In this document: in pieces, positions 19,976 to 30,590 of the stretch
Numbering within the stretch: position 1 is the first letter of the stretch
How the letters are laid out: each line of letters begins with the position of its first letter
Translations under genes and position numbers: made by a program
Assembly: GCA_023375785.1 (NCBI GenBank)
Contig: SZWC01003923.1
Location: 119,323 to 183,322, forward strand
DNA: 64,000 bases
Source of the DNA: Penium margaritaceum
Lineage: Eukaryota > Streptophyta > Zygnematophyceae > Desmidiales > Peniaceae
Direction of reading: 5' to 3'
Notes under the pieces: model-generated
Told to the model about the DNA's origin: nothing
What the model saw: the letters and a program-made list of their open reading frames with translations, nothing else
The model's database searches: none

Positions 19976-20404
19976 AAGAAGGTGGACTCGACGTCCACGA
20001 GCATGATGGCCGAGAGTAAGGCCCCTCCCAAGGGCTCTGCGCTGCTGCGGCCGGGAGCCTTCGGGCTTGACAGTGGCACGGACTACCACACCTCTCGCGA
20101 GGCATGTGGCTTCTCATCCCTCACACCGTCCACGGCCAAGTTCCGGTGCACCAACAGCGGCATCGCGTACGCGGCTGGTGAGGGAAAGAAGGTCGTGCAC
20201 ACGCGGCTCAACGGAGCTGACAAGGAGTTGCGGCTGCAGAACGTTGTCTATATGCCAACTTTTGCCGCAAACCTCCTCTTCGTCTCACGGATTACGGATC
20301 ACGCGATGACAGTGGTGTTCACACAGAAGGAAGCCGTCATCCTCAAGAACGAGGACGTGACGATTACCTACGCCGCGTCAGACCTTGTCGCCAAGGTGCC
20401 ATGA
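19976..20404 (+). pseudogene. Element A protease
   Basis: Aspartic protease with active site FGLDSGTDYHTSREA at about 20067-20103, where Asp-Ser-Gly is the Copia form of the DTG/DSG triad. The C-terminal part LQNVVYMPTFAANLLFVSRI (20236-20295) is well kept. The frame closes at TGA 20402-20404, followed by another stop at GLYVP*, so the protease/integrase junction is broken. Same arrangement as in S elements. Confidence 0.87.
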
Positions 20405-21472
20405 ACGGATGGGCTCTACGTTCCATAGACAAAGAGCGCAGAAGGGCACGCTGGGGCGGCAGAGGCAGGAGCGGAAGCTGCACCATCGCCGAACGCCAAG
20501 ACACCATCCATGCCGTCTGCTATGGCGGCTAAAGACGCGAGAGCACCAACTGCGAAGCTGTGGCACAGACGCCTTCGGCACGTGGCCGACAGCACCCTAC
20601 AGGTCATGCAGGAGCAGAAGCTTGTACGCGGGCTGGAGGGGTGTGAGCTCAAGGGTGGATGCAACGCTAGGTGTGAGGCTTGCCTGCAAGGCAAGACAAA
20701 GCAAAAACGCTTCTCCAAAAATGGTCGCAGAGTAGAGGGCATACTTGACTTCATCCACAGTGACGTGTGTGGCACCATGCGCACCACGTCCAACGGCGGC
20801 TCCAAGTACCTCCTCACCTTCATCGATGATTACTCTCAGAAGGTGTGGGTGTACTTCCTCAAAACCAAGGGAGAGGTGCTAGAGCGCCTGCAAGAGTTTG
20901 TCGCCATGGTGGATCGACAAACCGGGCGGACGGTCAAGGCCCTGCGGAGCGACAACGGCGGAGAGTACGAGGGGTGCAAGCCGTGGCTTCGGCCTCACGG
21001 CATTGTCCACCAACCAACTACCCCCTACACATCGCAAAGCAACAACATGGCCGGGCGCATGAACTAGACCATTCTGGCCATGACGCGAACCATGCTGTTT
21101 GACTCAAAGCTCCCTCCTCGCTTCTGGGCTGAAGCAGCACGCACTGCATGCTACCTCATCAACCTCATGCCTGCTGTAGCATTGCGCAGCAAGGGGACAG
21201 AAAAGGAGCAAAGTGCAGAACGCATGATGCCGCAAGAGGCGTGGTCAGGAAAGAAGCCGGATGCCTCTCACCTAAAGGCATTCGGCTGCACGGCTTGGGC
21301 CAAAGTGCAGGACGGGCAAGGAGCAGGGAAGTTGGATGCACGTGCGTGCAAGTGCGTGATGATCGGGTACGAGGCCGCGCACAAGGCGTACAGGCTGTGG
21401 GACCAAGCAGCAGGGAGAGTCATCACCTCTAGAGATGTGACCTTCCAGGAAGAGTCACACGGCAAGGAATAA
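20405..21472 (+). pseudogene. Element A integrase (catalytic Glu lost)
   Basis: Zinc domain KLWHRRLRHVADSTLQ with CNARCEACLQG, first catalytic Asp in FIHSDVCGT, second in LRSDNGGEYEGC. The third motif reads SNNMAGRMN where relatives have Glu before Arg, so GAG has become GGG (Gly). A TAG follows two codons later (21065-21067), in a place where other copies have Gln. The C-terminal part FWAEAARTACYLINLMPAVA to HKAYRLWDQAAGRVITSRDV (both in part) is open to 21472. It cannot catalyse strand transfer. Confidence 0.9.
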
Positions 21473-21758
21473 CTGCTGGACCCAGAGAACTCTCCAAAAA
21501 AAACAGGCAGAGTGGATCGTGCTGCAGGAGGCGGGTGACACACCCCCGCCTAACTGGCATGGGATGCCAGTAGCCGTAGACAGCGAGGCTGCCAATTCAG
21601 GGAGAGCGTCCGCTCAGGCTGAAGCGGAGTTGACATCCGACACCGCGTCGGAGACATCCAAGGCCTCCTCGGAGGCCAGTGGCTCTTCCCTCCCAGCGAC
21701 CCCTCCTGGGGAAGCACAGCAGTAGCAGCAGCAGTACAAGCTGCCAGCACCAGCGCCA
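21473..21758 (+). pseudogene. Element A integrase/RT linker
   Basis: Low-complexity linker rich in Ser, Ala and Glu (SETSKASSEASGSSLPATPP), broken by a TAG in a run of CAG codons at 21723-21725. No domain. In an active copy it would join integrase to RT. Confidence 0.65.
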
Positions 21759-23714
21759 TTGCGGCGCAGTGAGCGCCAAGCAAAGCCTGCGAAGCAGTAC
21801 AACGGAGGGAAGGCCGAGTGGACTGGCCTCAGCTGGTCGTGCCTTGCGCAGGGAGAGCCGGCTACCATCGCCGAGGCTCTCTCGCGAGCGGACGTCGCTA
21901 AGTGGAAGGAGGCGATGGAGAGCAAGCTCGGATCCATCAAAGAGAACGGAACGTGGGAGCTGCTGGACAGACCACCAAACGCACACGTGGTGCGCGTGAA
22001 GTGGGTCTTATGCATCAAACGCAAGCAAGACAACAGCATCGACAAGTACAAGGCAAGGATCGTTGCGAAGGGGTTCTCGCAGAGAGCAGGGTCTGAGTAC
22101 GACGAGACCTACTCTCCTGTCGCGTCTTTCCCCTCCATCCGCACCTTGCTGGCTGTGGCTGCGGCACGCAACATGGAAATCCACCAGATGGACGTCAAGA
22201 CCGCCTTCCTCTACGGGAAGCTTGACAAGGAGATACTAATGGAGGTGCCCGAGGGTGTCAAGGCAAAACCCGGGCANCGTGAAGTGGGTCTTATGCATCA
22301 AACGCAAGCAAGACAACAGCATCGACAAGTACAAGGCAAGGATCGTTGCGAAGGGGTTCTCGCAGAGAGCAGGGTCTGAGTACGACGAGACCTACTCTCC
22401 TGTCGCGTCTTTCCCCTCCATCCGCACCTTGCTGGCTGTGGCTGCGGCACGCAACATGGAAATCCACCAGATGGACGTCAAGACCGCCTTCCTCTACCGG
22501 AAGCTTGACAAGGAGATACTAATGGAGGTGCCCGAGGGTGTCAAGGCAAAAACCGGGCAGGTGTGTCGCCTCATCAAGGCGCTCTATGGGCTGAAACAGG
22601 CCCCAAGGATCTGGTACAAGGAGATGGACAGTTTCATGGCTGGCCTAGGCTTCTCATACTGCCACAACGACCCTAGCGTGTATGTGCGTGCGGATGACCA
22701 GGGGCTGTTGCTGGTAGCGCTGTACGTGGATGACCTGATTCTGGCCTCCACCTCCATGAAGGCCCTCGAGGCCCTCAAGGAGAAGCTGCATGGGCAGTTT
22801 CAGATGAAGGACATGGGCGAGCTCGAGTACTACTTGGGCATTGCTGTACATCGCAACCGAGCTGCAGGCACCATCGAGCTCAACCAGACGAAGTACATCT
22901 CAGAGGTGCTTCGGCGCTATGGCATGGAAGACGCCAAACCCCTCAGCACTCCTCTCCCCACGAAATGTAATCTCACCTCCGCCCACTCCCTTAGCACAGA
23001 AGCCGAGCGCCGCGAAATGCAGGATGTGCCATACCAGTCTGCGGTGGATAGCATCATGTATACCATGGTTGGCACGCGGCCGGACATCTCCTTTGCTGTG
23101 GGGCTAGTCAGTCGGTTCGTGGCCGACCCTGGGCCACTCCACCGGCAGGCCGTGAAGCGCATTTTGCGCTATCTCAACAAGACACGGCACATGGGGCTGC
23201 AGTACGGCGGCCTTCAAGGAACAGACCCTTTGTGCCTCAAGTGCTACACCGACGCAGATTTTGGAGGCAACGTGGATGATAGGAAGTCCACCTTGGGCTT
23301 TGTGTGCCTTGTGAATGGCGGCGCTGTGTCGTGGGCCAGCCGCAAGCAAGACTGTGTCTCCATCTCAACCGTAGAAGTTGAGTACGTGGCGCTTACTGAG
23401 GTTTGCAAGGAGACGTAGTGGCTACACAGTTTGCTCGCAGAGATGCACGCGCCACAAAAGGAGGCCACGGTCGTCCACGTCGACAACCAGAGCACGATGG
23501 ACATCGCGTTCAAAGACACCCACTCCAGGCGGACCAAGCACATCGACATCCGCTATCACTACACGCGCGACCTCGTCGCCAAGGGAAAGGTGGATATGCA
23601 GTACATCGCGACCAAGTAGATGCTCGCGGACTTTCTGACGAAACCGTTGGACAGTGACCCGCACATGGCAGGGGCACGGGGCATCGGGATGGTGAGTGCA
23701 GCAGACGAGAGTTG
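21759..23714 (+). pseudogene. Element A reverse transcriptase and RNase H
   Basis: Starts with LRRSERQAKPAKQYN and the pre-RT motif SRADVAKWKEAMESKLGS. RT motifs: KWVLCIKRKQDNSIDKYKAR, MDVKTAFLYGKLDKEILMEV, LYGLKQAPRIWYKEM and the catalytic YVDD at 22723-22734. RNase H: CYTDADFGGNVDDRKST (Asp), STVEVEYVALTEVCKE (Glu), HVDNQSTMDIAFKD (Asp). TAG stops at 23416-23418 and 23617-23619; the frame ends TGA 23712-23714. Within it lies the 282-bp repeat flanking an n (21995-22559). Apart from this it is the most complete RT of the S/A type in the window. Confidence 0.9.
21995..22559 (+). repeat. 282-bp direct repeat around a single n
   Basis: 21995-22276 and 22278-22559 are almost identical (at least two differences, GGGAAGC/CGGAAGC and AAACCCGGG/AAAACCGGG) and are separated by the single n at 22277. 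The repeat covers the RT segment from KWVLCIKRK to VPEGVKAK twice, which no functional RT has. This is an overlap of contig ends joined without merging, perhaps from two alleles. Confidence 0.9.
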
Positions 23715-23799
23715 AACAGGCGGCCTACTTCACAGATGGCCGACATCGCTGGGCCCATGGCCGTTGCAGGAATCTAGCCACAGATGGACGCAGGTGCAA

Positions 23800-23818
23800 G
23801 GGAGAGTTTGTTATGTTC
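23800..23818 (+). promoter_or_regulatory. Element A polypurine tract
   Basis: GTGCAAGGGAGAGTT just before the 3' LTR at 23819. Purine-rich and in the normal place for the plus-strand primer. S2 has the related GCAAGGGAGGGTT in sense orientation at 28641-28653. Confidence 0.65.
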
Positions 23819-24563
23819 TGTGTATGCCCCTGGTCCAATCAGCGGAAGATTTAGACTGGGTATGCACTGCGCTTGTAGCGCAAGTCCCCCAGCGACATGC
23901 AAGAGAGGCTAAGAGAGACAAGGCATGCACTACTCATCCTTGTGGAGTAAGTCCCCTTGGTCTATTGTTGGCAGTGTACCTGGTGCATGCTCCTTAAGAC
24001 TACAGCCTAGTGGGTGAAGGAACCGTCTCGCAAGCGAGAGGTCCGGGGTCGAATCCTCCCAAGACCAAATTTTGTTTGTGACTGAAAAGGGTCAAGGAAG
24101 CTTCCTAGAAGTCTCTAAGGTCCAAGGTGGATCAAGCGCCACTTGGCGGTCATAGAGGGTGCCATGTCATCAAAGCTGATGACACTGTCTAGGGTAGCCT
24201 TGGGGGGAGGTCCCTCCAAGGAGCCACTGCGAGCACTCACCAGAGTCTATATAAGGCCTGTCATTTGCATGTGATTATATCATCATCTCTTACTCTTGAG
24301 ACTTGGGAGAAAACTAATCCCTTGTTGGCCAAGAAGAAAGAGGATAAAGAACAAGTGCAAGTGTACACTTTGGTGTGTAGCATTGCCAGTTGGGTGAGAG
24401 TTTGGAACACTCTTAGGCCACGGTTGGGACAAGCAAAGTGAACCTTTCAGTGTGGAAACACCACTCCGTGGGTGATATCTACCTTGGTTGAAATACCAAG
24501 GGCGGTCGGCGGTTTGCCTGTCGGCACCGTTTACTCTAGACCGTGGCCAAGTGCGGAGTGACA
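23819..24563 (+). repeat. Element A 3' LTR
   Basis: 745 bp, TGTTATGTTCTGTG to GTGCGGAGTGACA. Carries the tRNA-like segment at 23997-24066 and the TATA box at 24248-24254. Apart from two small indels it is nearly the same as the 5' LTR, suggesting that A is one of the younger insertions here. Confidence 0.92.
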
Positions 24564-24568
24564 AAGGC

Positions 24569-24664
24569 ATCGGTATGCTCAACACAGCACATGAAGACCG
24601 AGGCCAAGACTACGGGAGAGAGGAGAGGTCTCAGAGTTAATGGATAGAGCTGCGAGAGCGAGTT
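24569..24664 (+). pseudogene. S1 polyprotein C-terminal tail and polypurine tract
   Basis: ATCGGTATGCTCAACACAG continues the S1 frame interrupted at 17951 (IGMLNTAHEDRGQDYGRE). The purine-rich GCTGCGAGAGCGAGTT at 24649-24664 precedes the LTR and is the likely polypurine tract. Confidence 0.8.
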
Positions 24665-25434
24665 TGTTGACCTGATATACTCCTTGTCCATGGCTAACGT
24701 TTTGACAGGTACAAAACGGACTAGGCGTGCATTGCTTCCTCGGAGTAAGTCCCCTAAGTGTGGTCCAGATAGAGAAGGCATGCACTGCTCCTTTGGAGCA
24801 AGTCCCCTTGGTCTAATCTGGATAGTATAGCCAGGAAATACTACCTAGGACAACTCCTTGTGGTTAAGACGTGCCAAAGTTAGTCTCCGAAGTGAGAGGT
24901 CATTGGGTCAAATCCCAGCCCGGTGACTCATTTTCTTTGTGACAAAAAGGGGGATAGGAAGGTTCTTAAAGATATCTTAGAACATTCCAAGGTCGTTCCT
25001 GGTGGTTGGCGCCACATGGCGGTGAAAGGGAGCGCCATGTCGGCAAAGGGGATGACGCAATCCAGATTGCCCTTAAAAATGGCTCATCTAAGGAGCCAAT
25101 AGGTGCCTAGGCTGGAGGCTGGCACTAGGACTATAAGAACGTGTGACTTGCCTGTCATTGAGTACAAGTCTTTCCTTTTGAGACTCCTAACAGAGTTTTC
25201 CACAAGTAGACACTAAAGACGCATTGGTTGGTCTAAGCCCCAGGAATTTGCTCCAGGCGCGAAAGTGACCAGGTGCTAAGGACACAGTGTAAGGAAGTGA
25301 TTCCTATGAACTGCTTAGTATGGAATCTTGGCTCTGAGGGTGAGATCATGTCTTGGTTGCAATACCAAGAGCGGTCCGCAGGAACCATTGTGTCGGATCC
25401 CGTTTTCTAGACAATCACCTTGGGCAGGTTGGCA
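24665..25434 (+). repeat. S1 3' LTR
   Basis: 770 bp, TGTTGACCTGATATAC to GGTTGGCA (expected GGTTGACA). Contains the S tRNA-like segment at about 24858-24930, with B-box-like GGGTCAAATCC at 24905-24915, and a TATA-like TATAAGA at 25132-25138. It closes S1, whose 5' LTR lies outside the window or is lost. Confidence 0.9.
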
Positions 25435-26631
25435 TAAGAAAGGTATCTCTCCTTATTTTTTAGGTGAGGTAAGATCCTTGTGTAGTAGCCATGGACACAT
25501 GGCAATTCTCTATGGGATTGTGGGTTATGTGACCACTAGGAGTGTGCCAAAAGAGCATTTTCTAGCTCTCTAGGTCTTGTTTGAGTGTTCAGTCTGATTG
25601 CTAGGCTGATTTCCTCTCTTTTGGAAGATTATGGACACTAGTGTGTGAGTCTTTGCCTCCATGGCTAAGTGTTGTGACTTGTGAGAGGGCTGACTTGCCC
25701 AAGTTTTAGCTATATATGTACTCCATCATTTTGAGTCATACAACAACCATTCTTCAGCACAAGTGATGCCCATTCAGTCCTATTTGATTGCTTCTCCAAG
25801 GCTTCCCCTCTCCTCCAGTTCCAACACTTAGTTTCAAAGTCAAGTTCTAGCACTTTCAGCCAGCGCAGGCTGTCACTTTGGGAGAGAGATTTTAAGGTAA
25901 ACCTCCATAAAAAATGACGATCAACCTTTGGATCTTCAATGTTGCCAGACAAGCGTTATAACAAGTCCAAGACCGCAAAGATCCAACGGTACAATTGAGA
26001 GTTATCATCAAAATGAGATAAGCACGGGATATTCTCTTATCTCTTAGTAAGACTATCGCCTTGTGATGACCATAAAACTCTTATTCATTTGTCAAATTTA
26101 AAAATTAGCATATGCAAATTCAAGTATTTTCCTCCCCTTTCCATTGGTGCAAAAATATTTGCATACCATTTGTACATTTGGAGGAAACGCTGTTTACAAG
26201 CTGGCTGGTGTGAGCTAGAGTAGGAGTAAGAGCATACCCTATTGGCAACACGGCATATCTTTGAAAGTCACCTGTTGATGATCCTGTAAGATGAGTCGAT
26301 CTAAAATTGGTTGAGATCAATTGTTAAGTGGTGTGCTCATTGTTTCTGATTGCCCAGTTTCATGGCCTGTCTTATCAATTATCCGTCACTTAGATTTCAG
26401 GCACACGCAGCAGCAGAAGCAGGGGTACCACCGCCACTCAAGGGCAACGTTGAGCATCACTTAAGCTCAAAATGGTAGCAGCAGGTGTGGTATCAGCAGC
26501 CCTGCCCTTAGAGAGGGTGGAAGGATGCGCTAGCTTCAGGTTTTCGATGATCCGTACCCGCCTCCTTTTGGACGAGATGGGCTTGTGGGAGGTGGTCAGC
26601 GGCAATGAGCGTGCTCTGCCTACACAAGTAA
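25435..26631 (+). mobile_element. K4: 5' end of a plus-sense K element
   Basis: 25435-25826 is the last half of a K LTR in sense (ending CTCCAGTTCCAACA). The next bases, CTTAGTTTCAAAGTC, are a decayed tRNA-Met 3'-end PBS. 25842-26471 is K leader. ATG at 26472 opens gag (MVAAGVVSAALPLERVEGCA, then MIRTRLLLDEMGLWEVVSGN), which ends abruptly at 26631 where an inverted K LTR starts. The S1 LTR on its left has replaced the first half of its own LTR. Confidence 0.82.
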
Positions 26632-27150
26632 TGTTGGAACTGGAGGAGAGAGCAAGCCTTGGTATAGCAAACATGTGGGACTAGAAGGACATCAGTTGTG
26701 CTAAAGAATGGTCATTGAATCACTCAAAATGATGGAGTACATATAGAGCTAGAGCTTGGGCAAGTCAGCCCTCTCACAAGCCACACCACTTAGCCATGGA
26801 GGCTAATGCTCATACACTAGAGTCCATAATCTCACACAAGGGAGGAAATCAGCCAAGCAATCAGGCTCAGCACTCACACATGACATAGAGAGTTAGAAAA
26901 TACTCTCATGGCTCACTTCTTATGGTCACATCACCCACAATCCAATGGAGAATCGCCATGTGTCCATGGCTAGCACACAAGGATCTCACCTCACCTAAAG
27001 AGCAAAGAGATGTAATGTTTTCCTAGTCAGCACACTCTGACAAGGAAACCCACAAATCTAGGACCTTTTTGGATATTTCTCCCATCAAATATTGACCTTG
27101 AAACCTCTTGCCTTTTTCTGCTCTCCGGCTAAGGCATGGAGCCATCGCCC
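26632..27150 (-). repeat. K LTR fragment inverted relative to K4
   Basis: Starts at TGTTGGAACTGGAGG on the plus strand and covers about 520 of 738 bp, ending at GGAGCCATCGCCC where an S LTR begins. It is joined directly to the K4 gag at 26631/26632. With K4 it forms a unit with LTRs facing each other. Confidence 0.85.
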
Positions 27151-27218
27151 TGTTGACCTGATATGCTCCTTGTCCATGGCTGATATTTGGATCGGCACAG
27201 GACTGACTAGGCATGCAT
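27151..27218 (+). repeat. S LTR first 68 bp
   Basis: TGTTGACCTGATATGC to GGCATGCAT, then cut by another S LTR start at 27219. A remnant of the LTR into which S4 landed or of a tandem rearrangement. Confidence 0.8.
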
Positions 27219-27602
27219 TGTTGACATGATATGCTCCTTGTCCATGGCTGATGTTTAGTAAGTCCCCTAAGTCTGGTCTAGATAGACAAGGCATGTACTA
27301 CTCCATTGGAGCAAGTCCCCTAGGTCTAATCTGGAAATTATGGTCAGCAAATACTACCTAGGACAACTCCTTGTGGCTTAGACGTTCCAGAGTTGGTCTT
27401 CCGAGTGCGAGGTGACTCAATGAAATCCAAGCCTGGTGACTAATTTCCTTTCTGACCAAAAGAGGGACAAGAACGTTCTAAGAGACATCTTTGAATATTC
27501 CAAGGTCCAGCCTGGTGATTGGCCTACTTGGCGTTCATAGGGAGTGCCATGTAGGCAGGGGGATGACGCAATCCAAATTGCCTCAAAAAAGGCTCATCCA
27601 AG
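27219..27602 (+). repeat. S4 5' LTR, first part
   Basis: TGTTGACATGATATGC through the tRNA-like region to GGCTCATCCAAG. The last 5 bases, CCAAG, are repeated after the nested S3 at 34369-34373; the LTR resumes at 34374 and ends at 34715. Confidence 0.88.
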
Positions 27603-27869
27603 TGTCAACCTGCCTAAGACAATGGTCTAGAAAACGCGTCACGTCACAATGACTCCCACCGACCGCTCTTCGTATTGCAACAAAGAGATGATATCACCCT
27701 CTAAGCCAAGGTTCCACACTGAGCACTTTATAGGAATTACTTCCTTGCACTGTGTCCTTAGCACCTGGTCACTTTTGCAGGAGCAAACTCCTGGGGCTTA
27801 GACCAACCAATGCTTCTTTACTGTCTCCCTCTTGTGGACAACTCTCTGAGGAGTCTCAAAGGTGAGAAC
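27603..27869 (-). repeat. S3 solo LTR, first part (nested in S4 LTR)
   Basis: Begins TGTCAACCTGCC (complement of the S LTR end). Interrupted at 27869 by element S2, continuing at 33868-34368. Total 768 bp, a full-length S LTR. The 5-bp duplication CCAAG at 27598-27602 and 34369-34373 is perfect, so an S element inserted here and was later reduced to one LTR. Confidence 0.88.
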
Positions 27870-28640
27870 TGTCAACCTGCTTGAGGCGACGGTCTAGAAA
27901 ACGGGTTCTGACACAATGGTTTACGCCAACCGCTCTTGGTATTGGAACTAAGAGATGATATCACCCTCAGAGCCAATGTTCTTTACTGAGCAATCCATAG
28001 TAATCACTTCCTTGCACTGTGTCCTTAGCACCTGGTCACTTTTGCATGAGGAGTGAACTCCTTGGGCTTAGACCAATCAATGCTTCTTTAGTGCGTGCCT
28101 TCGGTGAACAACTCCGTTTGGAGTCTCAAAGGTGAGAGCTGTACTCAATGACAAGCAACTGACAGGTTCTTATAATCCCAAAGACAGCCTCTAGCCTAGG
28201 CGCGCAATGGCTCCTTGCATGAGTTACCTTGGGGGCAACGTGGATTGCTTCATCCTCCTTGCCTACATGGCGCTCCCTGTGACCGCCAAGTGGCGCGAGC
28301 CACTAGGATGAACCTTGGAATGTTCTAAGATGTCTCTAAGAACCCTCCTGTCCCCCTTTTGGTTACAAAGAAGATTAGTCGCTGGGCGAGGATTTGACCC
28401 AGTGACAACTCGCTCTACAGACTAACTTTAGAACGTCTTAGTCACAAGGAGTTGTCCTTGGTAGTGTTTGCTGGCTGTACTATCCAGATTAGACCAAGGG
28501 GACTTGCTCCAAAGGAATAGTGCATGCCTTGTCTATCTCTTCCAGACTTAGGGGACTTCCTCCAAAGGATCAGTGCATGCCTACTCTGTCCTACGCCTAT
28601 CAAAATATCAGCCATGGACAAGGAGCATATCAGGTCAACA
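27870..28640 (-). repeat. S2 3' LTR
   Basis: 771 bp, TGTCAACCTGCTTGAGG to ATCAGGTCAACA on the plus strand. Next to it, 28641-28653 reads in sense GCAAGGGAGGGTT, the polypurine tract. Confidence 0.9.
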
Positions 28641-29560
28641 AACCCTCCCTTGCACCTTTGTCCATTAGTTGTGAGATTTCCTCTCTCTCTAGAAGTCTTG
28701 GCCTCAGTCTTCGTCTGCGGCGTTGACCTTACGGATGCCTCGAGTACCTGCAGAGTGCAATTTGCTATCCAGCACCTTTGTCATGCAATCTGGGAGCATC
28801 TTCCTGGTCTCCACATATTACAAGTTCACGATCTCCATTGCGACCAGGTCGCGTGAGTAGTTGTACCTGATGTTGATGTGCTTGGTCCGTCGGGAGATGA
28901 CATCATGCTGAGCCATTTTCATGGTGCTCTTGTTGTCGGTGGGAATCTCAGTTGCCTCCATTTGTGGCACTTTCATCTCGGCAAGCAAAATGTGTAGCCA
29001 ATGTGTCTCCTTGCATGCTTCTGAGAGAGCGATATACTCTATCTCAGCGGTGGAGAGGGAGACACAGTCTTGCATTCTGCTTGTCCAAGAGACTACACCA
29101 CCGTTGAAGAGGTAGACAAAGCCCAAGGTGGACTTTCTTATTGATTCCACCTCAATAGTCAACGTCTGTGTAGCAGAGCAGCCGCAACAGATCAGATCTT
29201 TCTTGGCCTCCAAACTGGAGTCCCATGTGTTGCGTCTTCACTAGATAGCGCATGATGCGCTTGACTGCTTGCCAGTGCTGTGGCCCGGGACTGGCCACAA
29301 ACCTACTCACTTGTCTGTTCACTTGTCCGACAGCATAGCAAATGTCATGGCGTGATCCTATCATGGCATACATGAGGCTGCCAACAGCAGAATTGTAGGG
29401 AATGTTCTTCATCTCATAGCGTTCTGCTTCTGTGTTGGGGCTCATGGAGGAGGAGAGCTTGATGTCTGTTGTCACGGGTGTGCTGATGGGCTTGCAGTCT
29501 TCCATGTTGTAGCGCTTGAGGACCTCCATGATGTACTTGGTCTGATTTAGCTCGATGATG
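28641..29560 (-). pseudogene. S2 RNase H region
   Basis: Two long open pieces. 29529-29152 reads KRYNMEDCKPISTPVTTDIK, YNSAVGSLMYAMIGSRHDIC and the VKRIMRYLVKTQHMGLQF segment. 29213-28818 reads STLGFVYLFNGGVVSWTSRM, STAEIEYIALSEACKETHWL (catalytic Glu), IPTDNKSTMKMAQHDVISRR (Asp) and HINIRYNYSRDLVAMEIVNL. A frameshift lies between them at CYTDVDY, near the first Asp. The last 30 codons before the LTR are in another frame. Confidence 0.87.
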
Positions 29561-30200
29561 CCTGCTGCCCGATTTTAGTGGACGCCTATTTGAGGCAGAA
29601 CTCAAGCGAACCCATGTCCTTCATCTTCAACCTATTGCTGAGATCTGTCTCTCGCTTGTTCAACAGCTCGACCGATGATGAACGGATGATCAGTTCATCC
29701 ACGTATAGTGCAACCAGCATCAAGCCTTGCTCTTCCTCTACAGTCATTCTCGTAGTGCGTGAAGGTGAGCCCGGCCATGAAGTTATCCATCTCCTTGTAC
29801 CACATCCTTGGGGCCTGTTTCAACCCGTAGAGTGCTTTGACCAGTTTGTAAACCTTGGTTTGGAGCTTTCACTCCGTTGGGCACTTCCATCGGCATTTCT
29901 TTGTCTAGCTTCCCGTAAAGGCAAGGTGTCTTGACATCCATCAGATGCACCTCCACATATTTTGCAACAGTAATGGCCAACATCAATCTGATGGAGGAAA
30001 ATGTGACGACAGGTACGAATGTTTCCTTGTATTTGAGCCTCCACCCTAGAAAAACCCTTTCGCTATAACTTTTCCCTTGTACTTATTGATACTACCATCT
30101 TGCTTGAACGTTTTCAAAAGTACCCACTTTGACCTCACTCCATCACAAGCTCTCCTTGAGCCAAGCATGACCAGCTGAGCTCGGTTCATTTCGCACTCTA
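29561..30200 (-). pseudogene. S2 reverse transcriptase
   Basis: Fragments in alternating frames: MDVKTPCLYGKLDKEMPMEV at about 29945-29890, the GLKQAPRMWYKEMD equivalent at 29835-29785, a polymerase-site region near 29720-29690 (YVDELIIRSS, so the Asp pair is changed to Asp-Glu), and the FKMKDMGSLEF connection at 29625-29590. Frameshifts are frequent; it would not give an active enzyme. Confidence 0.8.
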
Positions 30201-30590
30201 AGCAGTGTTTTTGGGCGGAGGTTTCTTCTGGCGTGTACTACGCCAGAGTGTTGCTTGTGGTGTGTCAAGGCTTAGTTGTTTCTGGTGCTCATGTGCTGCC
30301 ATTGATCCGCTGTGTGAGGAAGAGCCACCGGCCTCACAGTTTGACTCAAAGGCCTCGGATGACTCAGACTTAGTGTCCGAGTCCATCGTTGTGTCAACCT
30401 ACACAGCCACTGTCCCTGCAGGACCATCCTTTTGTGGCACTATGTGCCGGTTTTTGGTGCATGATCACCTAACTCAAGCAACACAACCCACTCTCGTGAT
30501 TAAGGAGCATGGACAGATTCCACTGACTCTCCTTTGCTGAGTGTCCTTACATCAAACTCGACATCTCTGCTCCTGATGAGCTTTCTAGTC
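30201..30590 (-). pseudogene. S2 integrase/RT linker
   Basis: Acidic, Ser-rich linker (SDTKSESSEAFESNCEAGGS) followed by LSLDTPQATLWRSTRQKKPP, the motif that leads into RT in S elements. No catalytic domain. Confidence 0.7.

Larger units (their letters stand above)
17952..24563 (+). mobile_element. Element A: Copia retrotransposon with AAGGC target duplication
   Basis: Complete element with LTRs of 762 and 745 bp (TGTTATG...GTGACA), a perfect half-tRNA PBS, leader, gag, protease, integrase, RT, RNase H and polypurine tract. The 5 bp AAGGC occurs at 17947-17951 and 24564-24568. Removing the element and one AAGGC restores the S1 RNase H end, as seen uninterrupted at 12005-12060. The frame is still mostly readable, the best preserved pol gene of the S/A type here, but several stops and a lost integrase Glu make it inactive. 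An internal 282-bp repeat at 21995-22559 is probably a scaffold artefact. Confidence 0.93.

Noticed and set aside
19493-20117. Minus-strand open frames of up to 198 codons opposite element A gag and protease
   Set aside because: Shadow frames; the sense strand has a zinc knuckle and protease motif.
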